DNA of 64,000 nt, taken from assembly GCA_948474755.1 (NCBI GenBank), contig CAOLHI010002496.1, positions 127,001 through 191,000 of the forward strand, written 5' to 3'. Origin of the DNA: Ctenosaura bakeri (lineage: Eukaryota > Chordata > Lepidosauria > Squamata > Iguanidae). The notes under the pieces are model-generated. The model was given only the letters and a program-made list of their open reading frames with translations. It had not been told where the DNA came from and ran no database searches. The translations under genes were made by a program, and so were the position numbers. Within the stretch, counting starts at the first letter, position 1, and every line of letters begins with the position of its first letter. Below are positions 53,797-64,000 of the stretch, piece by piece.

Positions 53797-53910
53797 CTTG
53801 GAACCGTTACTTCTTGGGGGACTATACTTTCCACAGTTCCCAGCCAGCATGGTCACTGACCATGCTGGCTGGGGATTCTGGGAACCATAGTTCAAAAAGT
53901 AATGGTTCCA
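53797..53910. repeat. Second palindromic repeat family
   Basis: Arms 'agcttggaaccgttacttct' and 'agtaatggttccaaactct' around 'cagccagcatggtcactgac' and 'catgctggctggggattctg'. Nearly perfect hairpin. Confidence 0.7.
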
Positions 53911-54799
53911 AACTCTGATGAAACAATGTAGACAGGGTGGCCTGATCCATCAACGACAGCCACTGTCCATTCTCTGAATGGGCAGCATCTATTGTGAAAC
54001 GAAAGAAAAATAAACCTCCAGCCCCATTCTTTACAGATATGTACAGAAAAATATGCAGGGAAAGCTGTAGTTTAGTCAGCTGCTCAGTAAGCTTGGAGAT
54101 CCCCACCCACACTGTGAAAAATATTAATGGTTTGGTAAACACTAAATTAACATCTATATCCTATGCATATTTATTTGGCAGGAAGTTTCATTGAATTCAG
54201 TGGAATGTATTCCCTAATGAATGATGCTTAGTTCTGCGAGCTAAATATCTCTGAATTAAACACATTAAACTATTTGTATTGAGGATACTATGGTTTACTA
54301 TGTCTCCCCAGTGTGCCCTTCAGCTTTTTCCATCCCTTGGCAAACATTTTGTTCTACGCCTGCTGCAAAGAGACGCTACCATTTCTAGACAAGAGTGCTG
54401 AGTGAACACCAGACGTATAAACTGACACATCTGGGACTAGAAATTCATATGTCCCCAGTGGATTTAACTGATCGTTTTTAGCAGCTAACTGATCCCCCTT
54501 AACTGGAAGGATCACCACAGTTAGCACAGACCTGGCAGGCACCTAACTATCCACAATCACACAGAGGTGCTTGAGGAATTGTTGTGAATTTCTATATGAA
54601 ACCATCACATCTTTAAGTGGAGTGTTGATGTTAATTTCTCCTGTCACTCAACACTCAGATCACAACACCACACTATTTCCTGCTAGTTGAGTGGTAACAG
54701 CAGCAGCCAGACCAGAAACGATGATTTCAATGGGTGGCAATATTATATGGGATGGCATGAAACCACAGCCTCTTTGAATGGGGATTCTTCCCTTCCCTC

Positions 54800-54859
<60 letters not shown>

Positions 54860-56577
54860 TTTGAGCACAAGGTCTCTGAAGGAACCTTTAGGGATTCTCG
54901 CTCTCTGGAGTTCCAGCATGTGCTATTGTCAGAATTATAAGGCCCCAGCCAGCCTCCAGTCCTGTCTGCAAAAGCTAGCCACTTTGAATAAATTCTTGAT
55001 CTTGAATAAAATCTCGATCTATTTTTCTATCCTTTTTATTATATTATTTTGTGGTTTCTGCTTGTGGTCCAGTGAGTTAAAATGGGGTGGGAATCACAGA
55101 GCCTTCTGGATATTATAGCACTGAAATGTCCAGCATCCCTCACCAATGGCTATTTTAGCTAGAGTTGCTGAGAGTCCAACAACACCTGGGAGTACATGTG
55201 ATTGCCGTCCCTAGGCTAAAACTAATGTGAGTCTGAACTACAGTGGATCCATTGAAATGAATGGAATTCGTTCAGCAACACTTATATAGATCCCCTCAGC
55301 TTTAATGGGTCTATTCTAAGTTGGACTAAAATTGAATTTAGTCTGATTGGTTTATTTATCTATTTTTTTAAAAAAAATACAAAAATAGTGACTGGAATCA
55401 TGTATTGAGAGACTTAAATCTGCCATGTCTGGGTAGCTACATTTCCTGTTGCCAGCAATACAGACCATCTTTTAAGTGATGCAGCCCTGCCCCTAGATGA
55501 CTGTTTCCAAATGTCTGGAGAGTGGGGAGATCAATGGAAATTTGTCCAGCTCTTTCTTGTAAAGAGGTGCAATGCAACCTTCTGGTAGTCCTTAGAAGGC
55601 TCTGCAAATGATGTCCTTGAAGTGTGTCCAGTTACAGGAAAATAGCTGGATGCATCTCCATTGATCCTGCTCATTTTCCAATGACACAGAAATAGCCTTG
55701 TTGGGTGGGTTTTGGAAAGGATTTTGTTTGTTGCATGGTAAAGAATTCCAGCCTCTGCAAGAACAACAAGAAATGGATTTTGATAGCATGAGTTGGATGT
55801 ACTCTATTGTAACCCTCTAATAGGATGCCAGTCCTTATAGTTTAAAAATATTCTTTAAAAAAGAGAAATGTATTCCAAAAATATTTTTAAAGGTAGTTTC
55901 AAGTCAAGCACAGTACAATACAGAACACTAAAACACAACATAAAATATCAAAGTCACAGGACCAGTTCCTCCTCCTCTTTGGAAGAGATCAGATCAGACT
56001 AGGATTGTAGAAACTGCTTCATCTTTCTGTTGACTAAGAATAAGAATACACTCATCAGTTTCCAAAAATCATTGTCTGAGGAATGGCTGGAGAAAGATAT
56101 GATACTGAAATAATTATATAAACAGGTATTGGGGATTATCCCATTTCATCCTGATTCATACCTGCCTGAGCTCCTTAGATATGGGACAGGTAACGTGTAT
56201 CGAAATTCTCTCATATTATGTAGGGAGAAATTTTTACTTTCCACTACTACATAATCAGAATAATTCCTTAGATAGAAATGATTGAGATAAATCTACTGGG
56301 CTTTTCAAACACTAGGCTTGTGCATTTTGAGATTTTATGGTAATGAGGTGTCACACTGTTGGTTGAATAGATTATTGAGGCAGGTGCAGTTTCTTCCCAA
56401 GAAGTGCTAAAGAAAATTCTCTGCAATCTTTGTGGCATCTCTCCCTAGGCACCTGGCATTTAGAGGCTTAGCAAGACATTATCTTTTCAAAAGAGAAATG
56501 CTGAATTAATAAGATTCCAACCACAGGGAACCAGGAGTGGAACAATACATTCTCCATGTTTAAGCACAGATCCTGGT
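53911..56577. other. Host DNA with a (CTTT)n tract
   Basis: The microsatellite (CTTT)n lies at 54797-54860. The 143-codon frame across it is an artefact. No gene seen; the rest is unassigned AT-rich DNA. Confidence 0.4.
54797..54860. repeat. (CTTT)n microsatellite
   Basis: About 16 tandem CTTT units without interruption. Confidence 0.95.
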
Positions 56578-56750
56578 TATTTGAAGGACTGGGGTTTGAG
56601 CATTGGACTACAACCCTGGAGACCAGCGTTTGAAATCCACAGGGTTCCCTTGGGCATGTCACACACTCTCAGCCCCCAGAAAACCCTGTGATAGGTTCAC
56701 TTTAGGGTCGCCATATGTCAGAAATGACTTGAAAACACACAACAACAGGC
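56578..56750 (+). repeat. tRNA-derived SINE, internally deleted
   Basis: 'tttgagcattggactacaac', 'gagaccagcgtttgaaatcc', then directly 'cccttgggcatgtcacacac' and the tail 'gtcgccatatgtcagaaatg' ending in ACAACAACA. Confidence 0.75.
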
Positions 56751-56754
56751 ATGT

Positions 56755-57200
56755 TGTTCCTTACGAACCTGCCTGTGCTTTGAGATCTGCTGGGGAGATC
56801 CTTCTCTCTGTCCTCCCATCCTCTTAGTACATCTGGTAGGAAAATGGGAGAGGGCTTTCTTAGCAGCTGCCATCAGGGTCTGGAACTCCCTTCCCAGAGA
56901 GTTTAGACTGGCACCCTCCCTACTCTTGCTCTGCAGACAGATGATAATCTTTCTGGCAAGCCGGCCCCTCCCGAAACGGCAAACCCCAGGATTCCAGAGG
57001 ATGTTGAAAGTGGAATCACAGTGCTATAACAGGCTAGTGCGGAAATGGCCTCTGTCTTACAGGCTGTTGAAGACTGATTGTACAAGGATCATCCCGCCTA
57101 CTCAATGTGCTGGATTTTTCTCTTTGTTGTGCTGGGGTGTATGTGTGTGTGTTTTATATGTTTATGTTTAATTGTTTTCTCCCCCAGTTTTGTTTGTTCA
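56755..57200 (+). repeat. L2-like LINE 3' end with MITE inserted
   Basis: 'gtctggaactcccttcccag', 'gactggcaccctccctactc' and 'caggctgttgaagactgatt' are LINE 3'-end text, interrupted at about 56960-57050 by half a MITE. Confidence 0.5.
56961..57050. repeat. Palindromic MITE, right half
   Basis: 'cggcccctcccgaaacggca' followed by 'ttccagaggatgttgaaagt' and the terminal 'gtgcggaaatggcc'. Confidence 0.75.
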
Positions 57201-57282
57201 TTCCTTCTCCCAGTGGTCCAATTATACTGGGCGATGAGACGATGCACGTATGAGAGATATTTGAACCTTGGCATCTGAACCA

Positions 57283-57515
57283 GAGTGGCATAGTTGTTTG
57301 AATGTTGGACTTGGACTGTGAGAGACCAGGGCTCAAATCCCTCCTTGGCCATAGAAACTCACTGGGTGACCTTGGGCAAGTCATACTCTCTCTGCCTCAG
57401 AAGAAGGCAATGGCAAACCTATTCTGAACAAATCTTGCCAAGAAAATTCTGTGGATATTTTTGCTTTAGGGTCACCATAAGTCAGAAATGAGTGGAAGGC
57501 ACATAACAACAACCA
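57283..57515 (+). repeat. tRNA-derived SINE, near full length
   Basis: 'agagtggcatagttgtttga', B-box remnant 'gggctcaaatccctcc', 'accttgggcaagtcatactc', tail 'gggtcaccataagtcagaaa' and AACAACAAC. Confidence 0.78.
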
Positions 57516-57657
57516 TCTGTACCTATGTCAGGGAACCCTGAGTGGATCTGGAGTGAGGGTGTAAAACTGCCAATAACTCCTCCAAGCATTTTAAAAATGT
57601 TTAAACATTGCAAAGGTCCCCAGGACAGGCAATTCACCCTTTGGGAATGGGGGGGGG

Positions 57658-57870
57658 ATAGCCAGTGTAGGATAGTGGTTTGAGTGTTGGACTATGATTG
57701 TGTAGACCAGTTTGAATCCCTGCTTGGCCATGGAAGCCCACCAGGTGTCAGCCTCAGAGGAAGGCAAAGGGACTCACCCCCAAACACATCTTTGCCTAGA
57801 AAACCACATTATAGATGTGCCTCAAGGTTGCCATAAGTTGGAAATGACTTGAAGACACACAACAAAAACG
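57658..57870 (+). repeat. tRNA-derived SINE
   Basis: 'gatagccagtgtaggatagt', 'gtttgagtgttggactatga', 'tttgaatccctgcttggcca', tail 'ccataagttggaaatgactt' and ACAACAAAAAC. Missing the central 'gaccttgggcaagtc' part. Confidence 0.75.
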
Positions 57871-58859
57871 ATAGAATATTGCAATCTGTGAAGAAGGTGA
57901 AGGTTGAAAAAGTATTCTTGAGAGTCCTATGTACCCTGACATCACAATCTTCTCATCCTTGACCCAGGCAAATTGGTTCCAGTAACAACTCACAGTGTTT
58001 CTCAGGGGGATTTCACAAAGGCATATGAATCAACATTCCCAATAACTGCACTGGAGAATAACAGATATTGCTGTACACTTTCTAGCAGGAAATCATTTGG
58101 CTCAAAAATGAAGAACAGACCAATGAACACTTATCAAATAAAACAGATCCCTAAATGAATAAAATACAATCCCTTCAATCAGTGGGTGTGCCTTGGTAGT
58201 GGTGGGGAATTATCTGAAAGACCACATTTAGTGCCTGAGCAGAGGCTGTGAGGTTTCCCAGAAGCACACACGGGTTACAAGATCCACCTAGGAAAGAGAT
58301 ACAGGATTCAGATATACCTTCCCTTGGAACAGGGATGAGCAACTGTGTGGGAGCCAGGGATTAATTCCTTCTGATCCCCCACGGGCAGCAGCTCCCCAGC
58401 AATGAATCAATATAATGTCTTTTTCCCCTCACCCTTCCCCCCGCTCCAAATGGTGATTAGAAGGGCTGGTTTGCCATGCTGAGCCATTCTTTTCAAGGAG
58501 AAATGGAAAGAAAAGAAGGTATGAGGGTTCTTAGGAGGCATGGAGAAAGTTTTTTTGCTCATTTTTTGCACCTGGGGGGACTTTGGGCATGGGCTTTGGT
58601 GATTTTTGACTGAAAATTGTGCCTTTGTTAAAAAGGGGGGAGTCAAGGGGCTCTGGTTGTGAGACTGGGGGTGGGGTGGGGAATTGTGTGGGTCATGAAC
58701 ATGGTGTCTTTTCCCACTCCTGCTTTAGATCTAATTCGTGTTATCCTGAAGAGATGCTGGGAAGCACAGAAACAGTAGCTACCATTGCAAGAAGGGGAAA
58801 CCTTATCAATGATTTCTGGCTACATGGATCTTTGGAGTGTTAACTAGGGCAAGTGATAA

Positions 58860-59414
58860 AGATGATACAACACCCTTGCTCCAACAGCTCCACCGGCTGT
58901 TGGTCTGATTTTAGGCACAATTTAAAAATGCTGGTTATGACCCATAATGCTCCATACACCTTAGGTTGAGGCTATGTAACAGACCATGTTCAACCAATGT
59001 GTCTGTCTGGACTCTGAGATCCTCAGGAGAGGCCTTTCTTTCAGTCTCCACATCTGCATAGGTACAATTGGTGGGAACACAAGAGAGGGTCTTCTCAGTG
59101 GCTGCCTTTAGAGTTTGGAACTCTGTCTCTCTTCTCACTGTCCTGCCATCAGCAGCCAAAGTTTTTTTAAAAAAATTAACAGGCTTTTAGAACTTAAGGC
59201 TTTTGAGGAAGGTGTTGTGAGAGAGTGCTGTATTGTTTTAAACAGTACTATTTTAATTGTGTTTTTAAAAAGTATATATTTTAAATTATTTTAATATAGT
59301 TAACAGTTTAATTCTGTTTTAATGTTGACTTTTTGTATGTTTTAATTATATTGCAGTCATTTTAATTTGTGAGCCACCTTGAGTCCCAATCTTGGAAAAA
59401 GATAGGGTATAAAT
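58860..59414 (+). repeat. L2-like LINE 3' end
   Basis: 'gctgttggtctgattttagg', 'ggactctgagatcctcagga', 'gagtttggaactctgtctct', 'ggcttttagaacttaaggct' and the end 'gagccaccttgagtcccaat' with 'gataggg'. The SPIN element inserted directly at its end. Confidence 0.5.
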
Positions 59415-60091
59415 CAGCGGTTCTCAACCTGTGGGTCGCAACCCCTTTGGGGGTCGAACGACCCTTTCACAGGGGTTGCCTAAGACCATCGGAAAATACG
59501 TATTTCCGATGGTCTTAGGCTCCATTCCCTCCTCGGTGGTGGTGCGCAAGCGCGAGCCATGTGCTCGCGTCTCCTGCCCCCTGTTCAGAAGGGACTGAAA
59601 TCGCTCCCCTTCTCTGCTACTGGGAGAACCTCCTGTCTGACAGTCCAGCTTGGGGGGTGGTGGCAGCACGGGGGGCAGGCCCCCTCCTCACCACGGCCCC
59701 TGCCCCACTCACCACGGAGGGGGGCGCTGCGGAAGGGCTGCAAGGCGGTGCTTTTCCGGGGGGCAAGCTGCGCCCAACGCAGAAGACAAAGGCGCTGGGA
59801 TTCCTCCTCCCCCGGCCAGGGTCGACACTCTGGAAACTTTTCCCACACTGCCCCTCCCAGCAGAAACGAGAGTGAAGCAGAAGCAGAGCCCGGGGGGGGG
59901 GTTCTCGGAGTTTTTCTTGGGGAGACGTGTGGCTCCTCTTTCCCTCCCTGCCCCCCCGTTCCTAGCCAGCAAGGCGGCCTTTGCCGGGGGGTCATTGTAA
60001 ATAATAAATAAATAATTTTATGGTTGGGGGTCACCACAACATGAGGAACTGTATTAAAGGGTCATGGCATTAGGAAGGTTGAGAACCACTG
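59415..60091 (+). mobile_element. SPIN-type hAT transposon, non-autonomous, complete
   Basis: 677 bp. Ends CAGCGGTTCTCAACCTG and AGGTTGAGAACCACTG form the inverted repeats. GTATAAAT at 59407-59414 and 60092-60099 is a perfect 8-bp target duplication, as in hAT elements. Subterminal text 'ggtcgcaacccctttggggg', 'gtcgaacgaccctttcacag', a 'taagaccatcgga' foldback and 'ggggtcaccacaacatgagg' agree with SPIN as I know it. SPIN elements spread horizontally among tetrapods. The GC-rich centre (59520-59990) encodes no transposase; ORFs up to 150 codons on both strands are artefacts. Confidence 0.82.
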
Positions 60092-60099
60092 GTATAAAT

Positions 60100-63019
60100 A
60101 ATGATAAAATGATGATGATAATGATGTCAGAATCTTGGATGGGAGGATTATTAAAATAGGATTAACTGCAGACACTCCCAAAAGTCTGAAACTCCCTCAT
60201 TTTAAAAATCAGTTTTATCTATTTTGAAATCATTTTTAATCCGCATGGATCACACTTGCCTTTTTTTTAAAAAAATAAAGAAACACAAATTGGAAATGAC
60301 TGAAAGGTTATTTCAAAACACATGCTCTTTGGACCCCTGAAAGATGTGTCCCTGTAATACCACTAAATAGCAGTTATACATTTTGCTGATAATTTTTTTT
60401 CCCAGCAATGGAGGAATAAAAGGAGTTGGCAGGCTATAAGTGTCACCTCTATTTTAGGAGAATAGGCTAATGATGTTCTACAGCACAAAGGGGCATTCTC
60501 AATTCAGCTAAAGAAGGTGCTAGTACAGCAAGTAGGGGCAAGAGGAGATCAGGAGCACTGAAGGCGCTAGACCTCCAGAAAGACCCAAAAGTGTAGAATC
60601 CAAAGAACCTTCAGAAGTGCGGAGTCCTGGTGTGGCCAGTGGCTCCAATCCTTCAGGGCAGTGAATCCATGCTGGGTTTCACAGGAGTTACTTCTGGGGC
60701 TATTGAACTATCTAAGGTGTTATGAACAGGGTTCAGCACTTTGGATAGGTCCTGTAATTCCAGAACTGGCTCCTGTCAAACCCAGCATGAATTCATCAGA
60801 GTGAAGTGACAGAGCCATTGAATGCACCTACAAGGGACACAAGAGCAATGAAGAATGACCTCCAATACTTTTTATAGGGTTTTCTAAATAAGAGAAAGGG
60901 ACCCATTTTTCTTATAAACGTAAAACAGGTGTGTAGGACAGATGAAAGAGATAAGAAAAAGTGGCTGATGACCTTGGCCTGACCTTGGCAAGGGGCTTTC
61001 TTGCAGGGTTTGTACTGTTACTGGCTGCAGAATACTGTGGTAGGAGTGCAACTTTTTGTCAGGATGTATTCACATCTATCACCTAATTAATGCACTCTCA
61101 GGACCATTAATGGTTCCTCTGATTAGACCCTCAGGAGGAACCTTGCTCACAACAGTTGAGTTATACACATTTAGAAATTATATAAGTATTGATCTGGATT
61201 CTGTACTTATGTGCAGCTGCTGCACTGATTCCATTTGGCTCTTTGCCTTGCAGGCCTGAGGTCACTGTGGCCATGTTAGCTGGAGGATTCTGGGAGTTAG
61301 CAGTCCAGTAAGGTGACTTTACAAAGGTCTGATTTCTGCATAGGACAGATTCCAAACCACAGAATTTCCACAAATTATAGGTTTTATAGACTGCAATTGG
61401 GATTTGATTTCATACAGAAGCAGCAACTGGATGCCATGTTGATGGGACCTAGTTTTAGGATAGGATTCAGCACCTTGGATAGATCCTTCAGGATTCAGGC
61501 TAAAACCTGGAGGAGACATACTGTCATGCTGATATGGAAGCTACCAGCTACCGTTATTTCCATACATGTATGTTTAGGTTTGGAGACTGTCTGCAATTCA
61601 GCATGACACATACATGTACAGGAAATAGAACTGAGTAGTTTTGCAACATCCATATTCACCTTGGGGCTGCCATGATGTTACAGTGTATGAGTGTCTGTTG
61701 CACAATGGGAGGCAGTGGCGTGACTGATGTGTCATGGCCCTGATGTTCAATGAACATTCATGTGCATTGGGACACTCCTGATGTGCATCTGGACACCAAC
61801 CAGGAAGTGTCAGAATATAATAGGAGTGCCCAATGCACATCAGAAACATCCAATGTGCATCACAAGTTCCAAATGAGCATCAGAAGCACCTGATGCTCAT
61901 CAGGAGCATCTGACATGCATTGGAAGCAGCTGTTGCACATCTGAACACCCTTGATGGTGCTCAGAATACTCATCTTCACAATTTTCTAACAAAGTTTCAT
62001 TACTTTCTGCATTGTAGTTATGGATTTGTATAGCTATGAAATGTAGACTGTGATGTAGAATCTTGACTGATATACTTGCTTGCAAAAGTGATATCTTGGT
62101 GTCTCCAGTTTTCTAGGCAGACCCCATAAATCCTACACTTAAGAGATTCAAATTCAGCAGATTAGAATATCAGAGGCACACCTCTTTTCTATTTGTCAAT
62201 TCAGTCTTCCTGTTCTCTGAAATCATTGCTGTATAGATGCACAGCAAAAGCACAGCACTGAACTTAACATGCCCCCAGTGAGGGATGTGTTGCCTTTCTG
62301 GAAGGGAATATTTACTTCTTTCTCTTCTTCCTACCAGCTGCCCTGCTTATATTATAATTGCATGAAGCTGAAAAATGTCCTGGATTTTTTTTTCTTTGGT
62401 GGAGGATGATGACATCAAATGCTCTCTGTAAATATATTAGAGGTTTAACATTGTTGTTGTCAGTTCCCTTCTTGACAGCCAGTGTCTCCTGACCTTAGAG
62501 TGAACTTTCTAGTAGATCTAATCCTCTTTCTTGGATTCTGAATGTTTAATGCATAAATAAAAATAAATAATCAGCCCACATTATCCAGAGAGAGCAAGAG
62601 ACTGAGAAAGAAAGAGTGAGTGTGGAAATCTCTGGCTTTTATTTTTAATGCAAGCTGAAGTGGCAAACAGAGCGATTTTGTTCCCTAGGGTGAGCTGAAG
62701 CAGCAGCCTAGATACAGCTCTCTGAAATCCTCCTCTCCTTGAGATGTACAGAGTTGGAAAGAAGCCATCCAGCTCTCCTTCTAGATCTGGTATAGCTAAG
62801 TCTCCAGCATCTACATCATGCATTTAAAAGTAGCCAATGGTTGAGGTTTGCAAGCTTTAAGCAGATTAATCAACAACTAAGACAGGCATCCAATTATTTT
62901 TTCTGACTATAGCAGATCCTTTGAATCAATGGAGTTTTCATAAGTATTGCTTGAAGACTTGAAAAGGTATTTAAAATATACAATTTTTTAAAAAAGCGGT
63001 TTAAAGACAGTTAAATTAA
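60100..63019. other. Host DNA, no gene seen
   Basis: Mostly unassigned. A degenerate tandem array sits at 61820-61960. No exon-like or RNA gene signal. Confidence 0.35.
61820..61960. repeat. Degenerate minisatellite, about 21-bp unit
   Basis: Roughly six imperfect units of the type 'gcatcagaagcaYctgatgY' (20-22 bp), all keeping GCATC/CATC at the start. Confidence 0.5.
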
Positions 63020-63439
63020 AACAGCGAAGCACCCACTTAAAGGCCTTTCTTTAAAAACATTCAGATCTAAGAGATAACTTTGTCTGATAAAAAAAAAGTC
63101 TATGCCTTCCAATGGAGGAATAGACCCATAGGAAGGGAGTTCTTGAGCCTGGGAGGAGTCACCAAAAAGGCCCTGTCTTGGCAATAATTATTTCCAAATG
63201 TATTTCTAAATTAACATTGTGGAGGGCAGAAGGGCCAGGGGCCCAGACCATGTGTGCTTTCCTTCTCCCTGTCTGGAGTAGCAATGCCCCTTTAATCTCA
63301 CTATAGCACCTTGGCTCCCGCCCTTCTACTACTTATTCACCCTTGATTTCCCTTCACCATCTTAGTGGATAAAGGACAAAGCTTATCAATGGTTATTCAG
63401 AAAGGATCGATAACCTGTGGTAGCATGTTCTTATAAAAG

Positions 63440-63935
63440 TAAAACTGAAGAAAATACTCTATTGAGGCAGAGATTATAAAAATGGAATATAATCTTTATT
63501 AAAATAACAAGCAGGGAAAAAGCTATTAAGCATTTCAAGGTTATTCAAACAAAATAACACCTCCCCAAATACGTCTATTCAGCTTCTTCAAACTATAGCA
63601 CTCAAGAACAGAGCTTTCACACGCACGTTTTTGCTCCCCTTAGCACAAAAGGTGTAATTCACTACTAAGAATCCCACATTCTGACCCACACAGGAGGGGT
63701 TTGGTTTCTTCTCTGCCCCACACTAGGCCACTGAGAAGCCAACCCTCTTTTCAGGCAACCCCCTTTGGTTGACTGAAGGCTCTGAATCTTAGAGATTCTC
63801 TAAGAATCTCACTGAATGAAGCTAGAATCCAATTCATGCTCCCTATATATATGCCTTCTGCTGTCTCACTCACAGCCCCTTCCTCTTATTAGGGCTGGAT
63901 TTTGCTCAGACAGAGACAATCTGGTTATATAGCCC
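63440..63935 (-). repeat. LTR-like segment, reverse orientation
   Basis: On the minus strand: a TATATATA box near 63848, AATAAAG signal near 63500, purine-rich ends and a composition unlike the surroundings. Termini were not resolved. Confidence 0.3.
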
Positions 63936-63939
63936 TGGT

Positions 63940-64000
63940 GGCGCAGTGGTTAAATGCCAGTACTGCAAGCCACAAGGTTATGAGTTCGATCCTGCCGGGC
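63940..64000 (+). repeat. Sauria-type SINE, 5' end, cut by window edge
   Basis: 'gccctggtggcgcagtggtt' contains a Pol III A-box (TGGCGCAGTGG) and 'gagttcgatcctgcc' a B-box (GTTCGATCC). This head is typical of Sauria SINEs of squamates. Only the first 61 bp are present. Confidence 0.8.

Noticed and set aside
54687..55118. 143-codon ORF
   Set aside because: Created by the (CTTT)n tract, which has no stops in that frame.
59559..60037. 150-codon ORFs on both strands
   Set aside because: Non-coding GC-rich centre of the SPIN-type element; no transposase motif.
63940..64000. tRNA gene
   Set aside because: A- and B-boxes are present but the cloverleaf does not close; it is a SINE head.

Overview
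The window is vertebrate chromosomal DNA, most likely from a squamate (probably a lizard). The evidence is the repeat content. There is a Sauria-type SINE head at the right edge, CR1 LINE 3' ends with ATTCTATG-type tails, BovB/RTE LINE fragments, and a young L1. There are also tRNA- and 5S-headed SINEs with a shared tail, many palindromic MITEs, and a SPIN-type hAT element. No host exon, rRNA gene, functional tRNA gene or CRISPR array is visible, so outside the element described next the window is intergenic or intronic DNA made largely of transposon relics.

The centre of interest is 2535-10988, an 8454-bp Maverick/Polinton (adintovirus-like endogenous virus). It has 522/523-bp inverted terminal repeats (ITRs) that look identical by eye apart from one 1-nt indel. 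It is flanked by a perfect 6-bp target duplication, GCAGAA, and has AGT...ACT ends. Rightward genes are, in order: a spliced gene starting in the left ITR (A, 3050-3768), a retroviral-type integrase (3846-4595) whose chromodomain tail is in another frame (to 4936), a penton-like minor capsid protein (4908-5690), a basic pX/pVI-like protein (5693-6166), an intact major capsid protein (6175-7485), and a frameshifted adenain-type protease (7487-8055). Leftward are an unidentified ORF remnant (8196-8527) and a three-exon gene starting in the right ITR (B, 9568-10472). Protein-primed DNA polymerase and packaging ATPase are absent, so this is either an internally deleted copy or a reduced form dependent on a helper.

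The two ITRs act as mirror-image promoters. Each holds five CCAAT/ATTGG boxes, three CACGTG E-boxes, a TATA-like box and the ATG of the gene that reads inward. The capsid genes are packed 2-8 nt apart. A splice acceptor lies 8 nt before the integrase ATG, which fits expression by alternative splicing from the left ITR. Gene A carries a duplicated proline-rich module, an RxLxF sequence and a DSGxxS sequence. Gene B carries a KEN sequence. The 3' end of the protease gene contains three 21-bp repeats that match the p53 response-element consensus, one of them perfectly over 20 bp. Together these suggest an element equipped to engage the host cell cycle; that is inference from motifs.

Region by region: 1-2528 is sparse host sequence with one half-MITE. 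10995-12030 is a BovB 3' end broken by a 382-bp non-autonomous transposon and followed by a 5S-derived SINE. 12-25 kb holds CR1, SINE, MITE and low-complexity DNA and ends in an L1 with a 15-bp target duplication. 25.7-34.1 kb holds two copies of a GC-rich transposon family (3-bp target duplications) and one LTR-like segment. 35-51 kb holds more SINEs, MITEs, a BovB fragment, a nested SPIN-like/GC-rich locus and two CR1 ends. 51-64 kb holds SINEs, MITEs, L2-like 3' ends, a complete SPIN-type element at 59415-60091 and an LTR-like segment before the terminal SINE.
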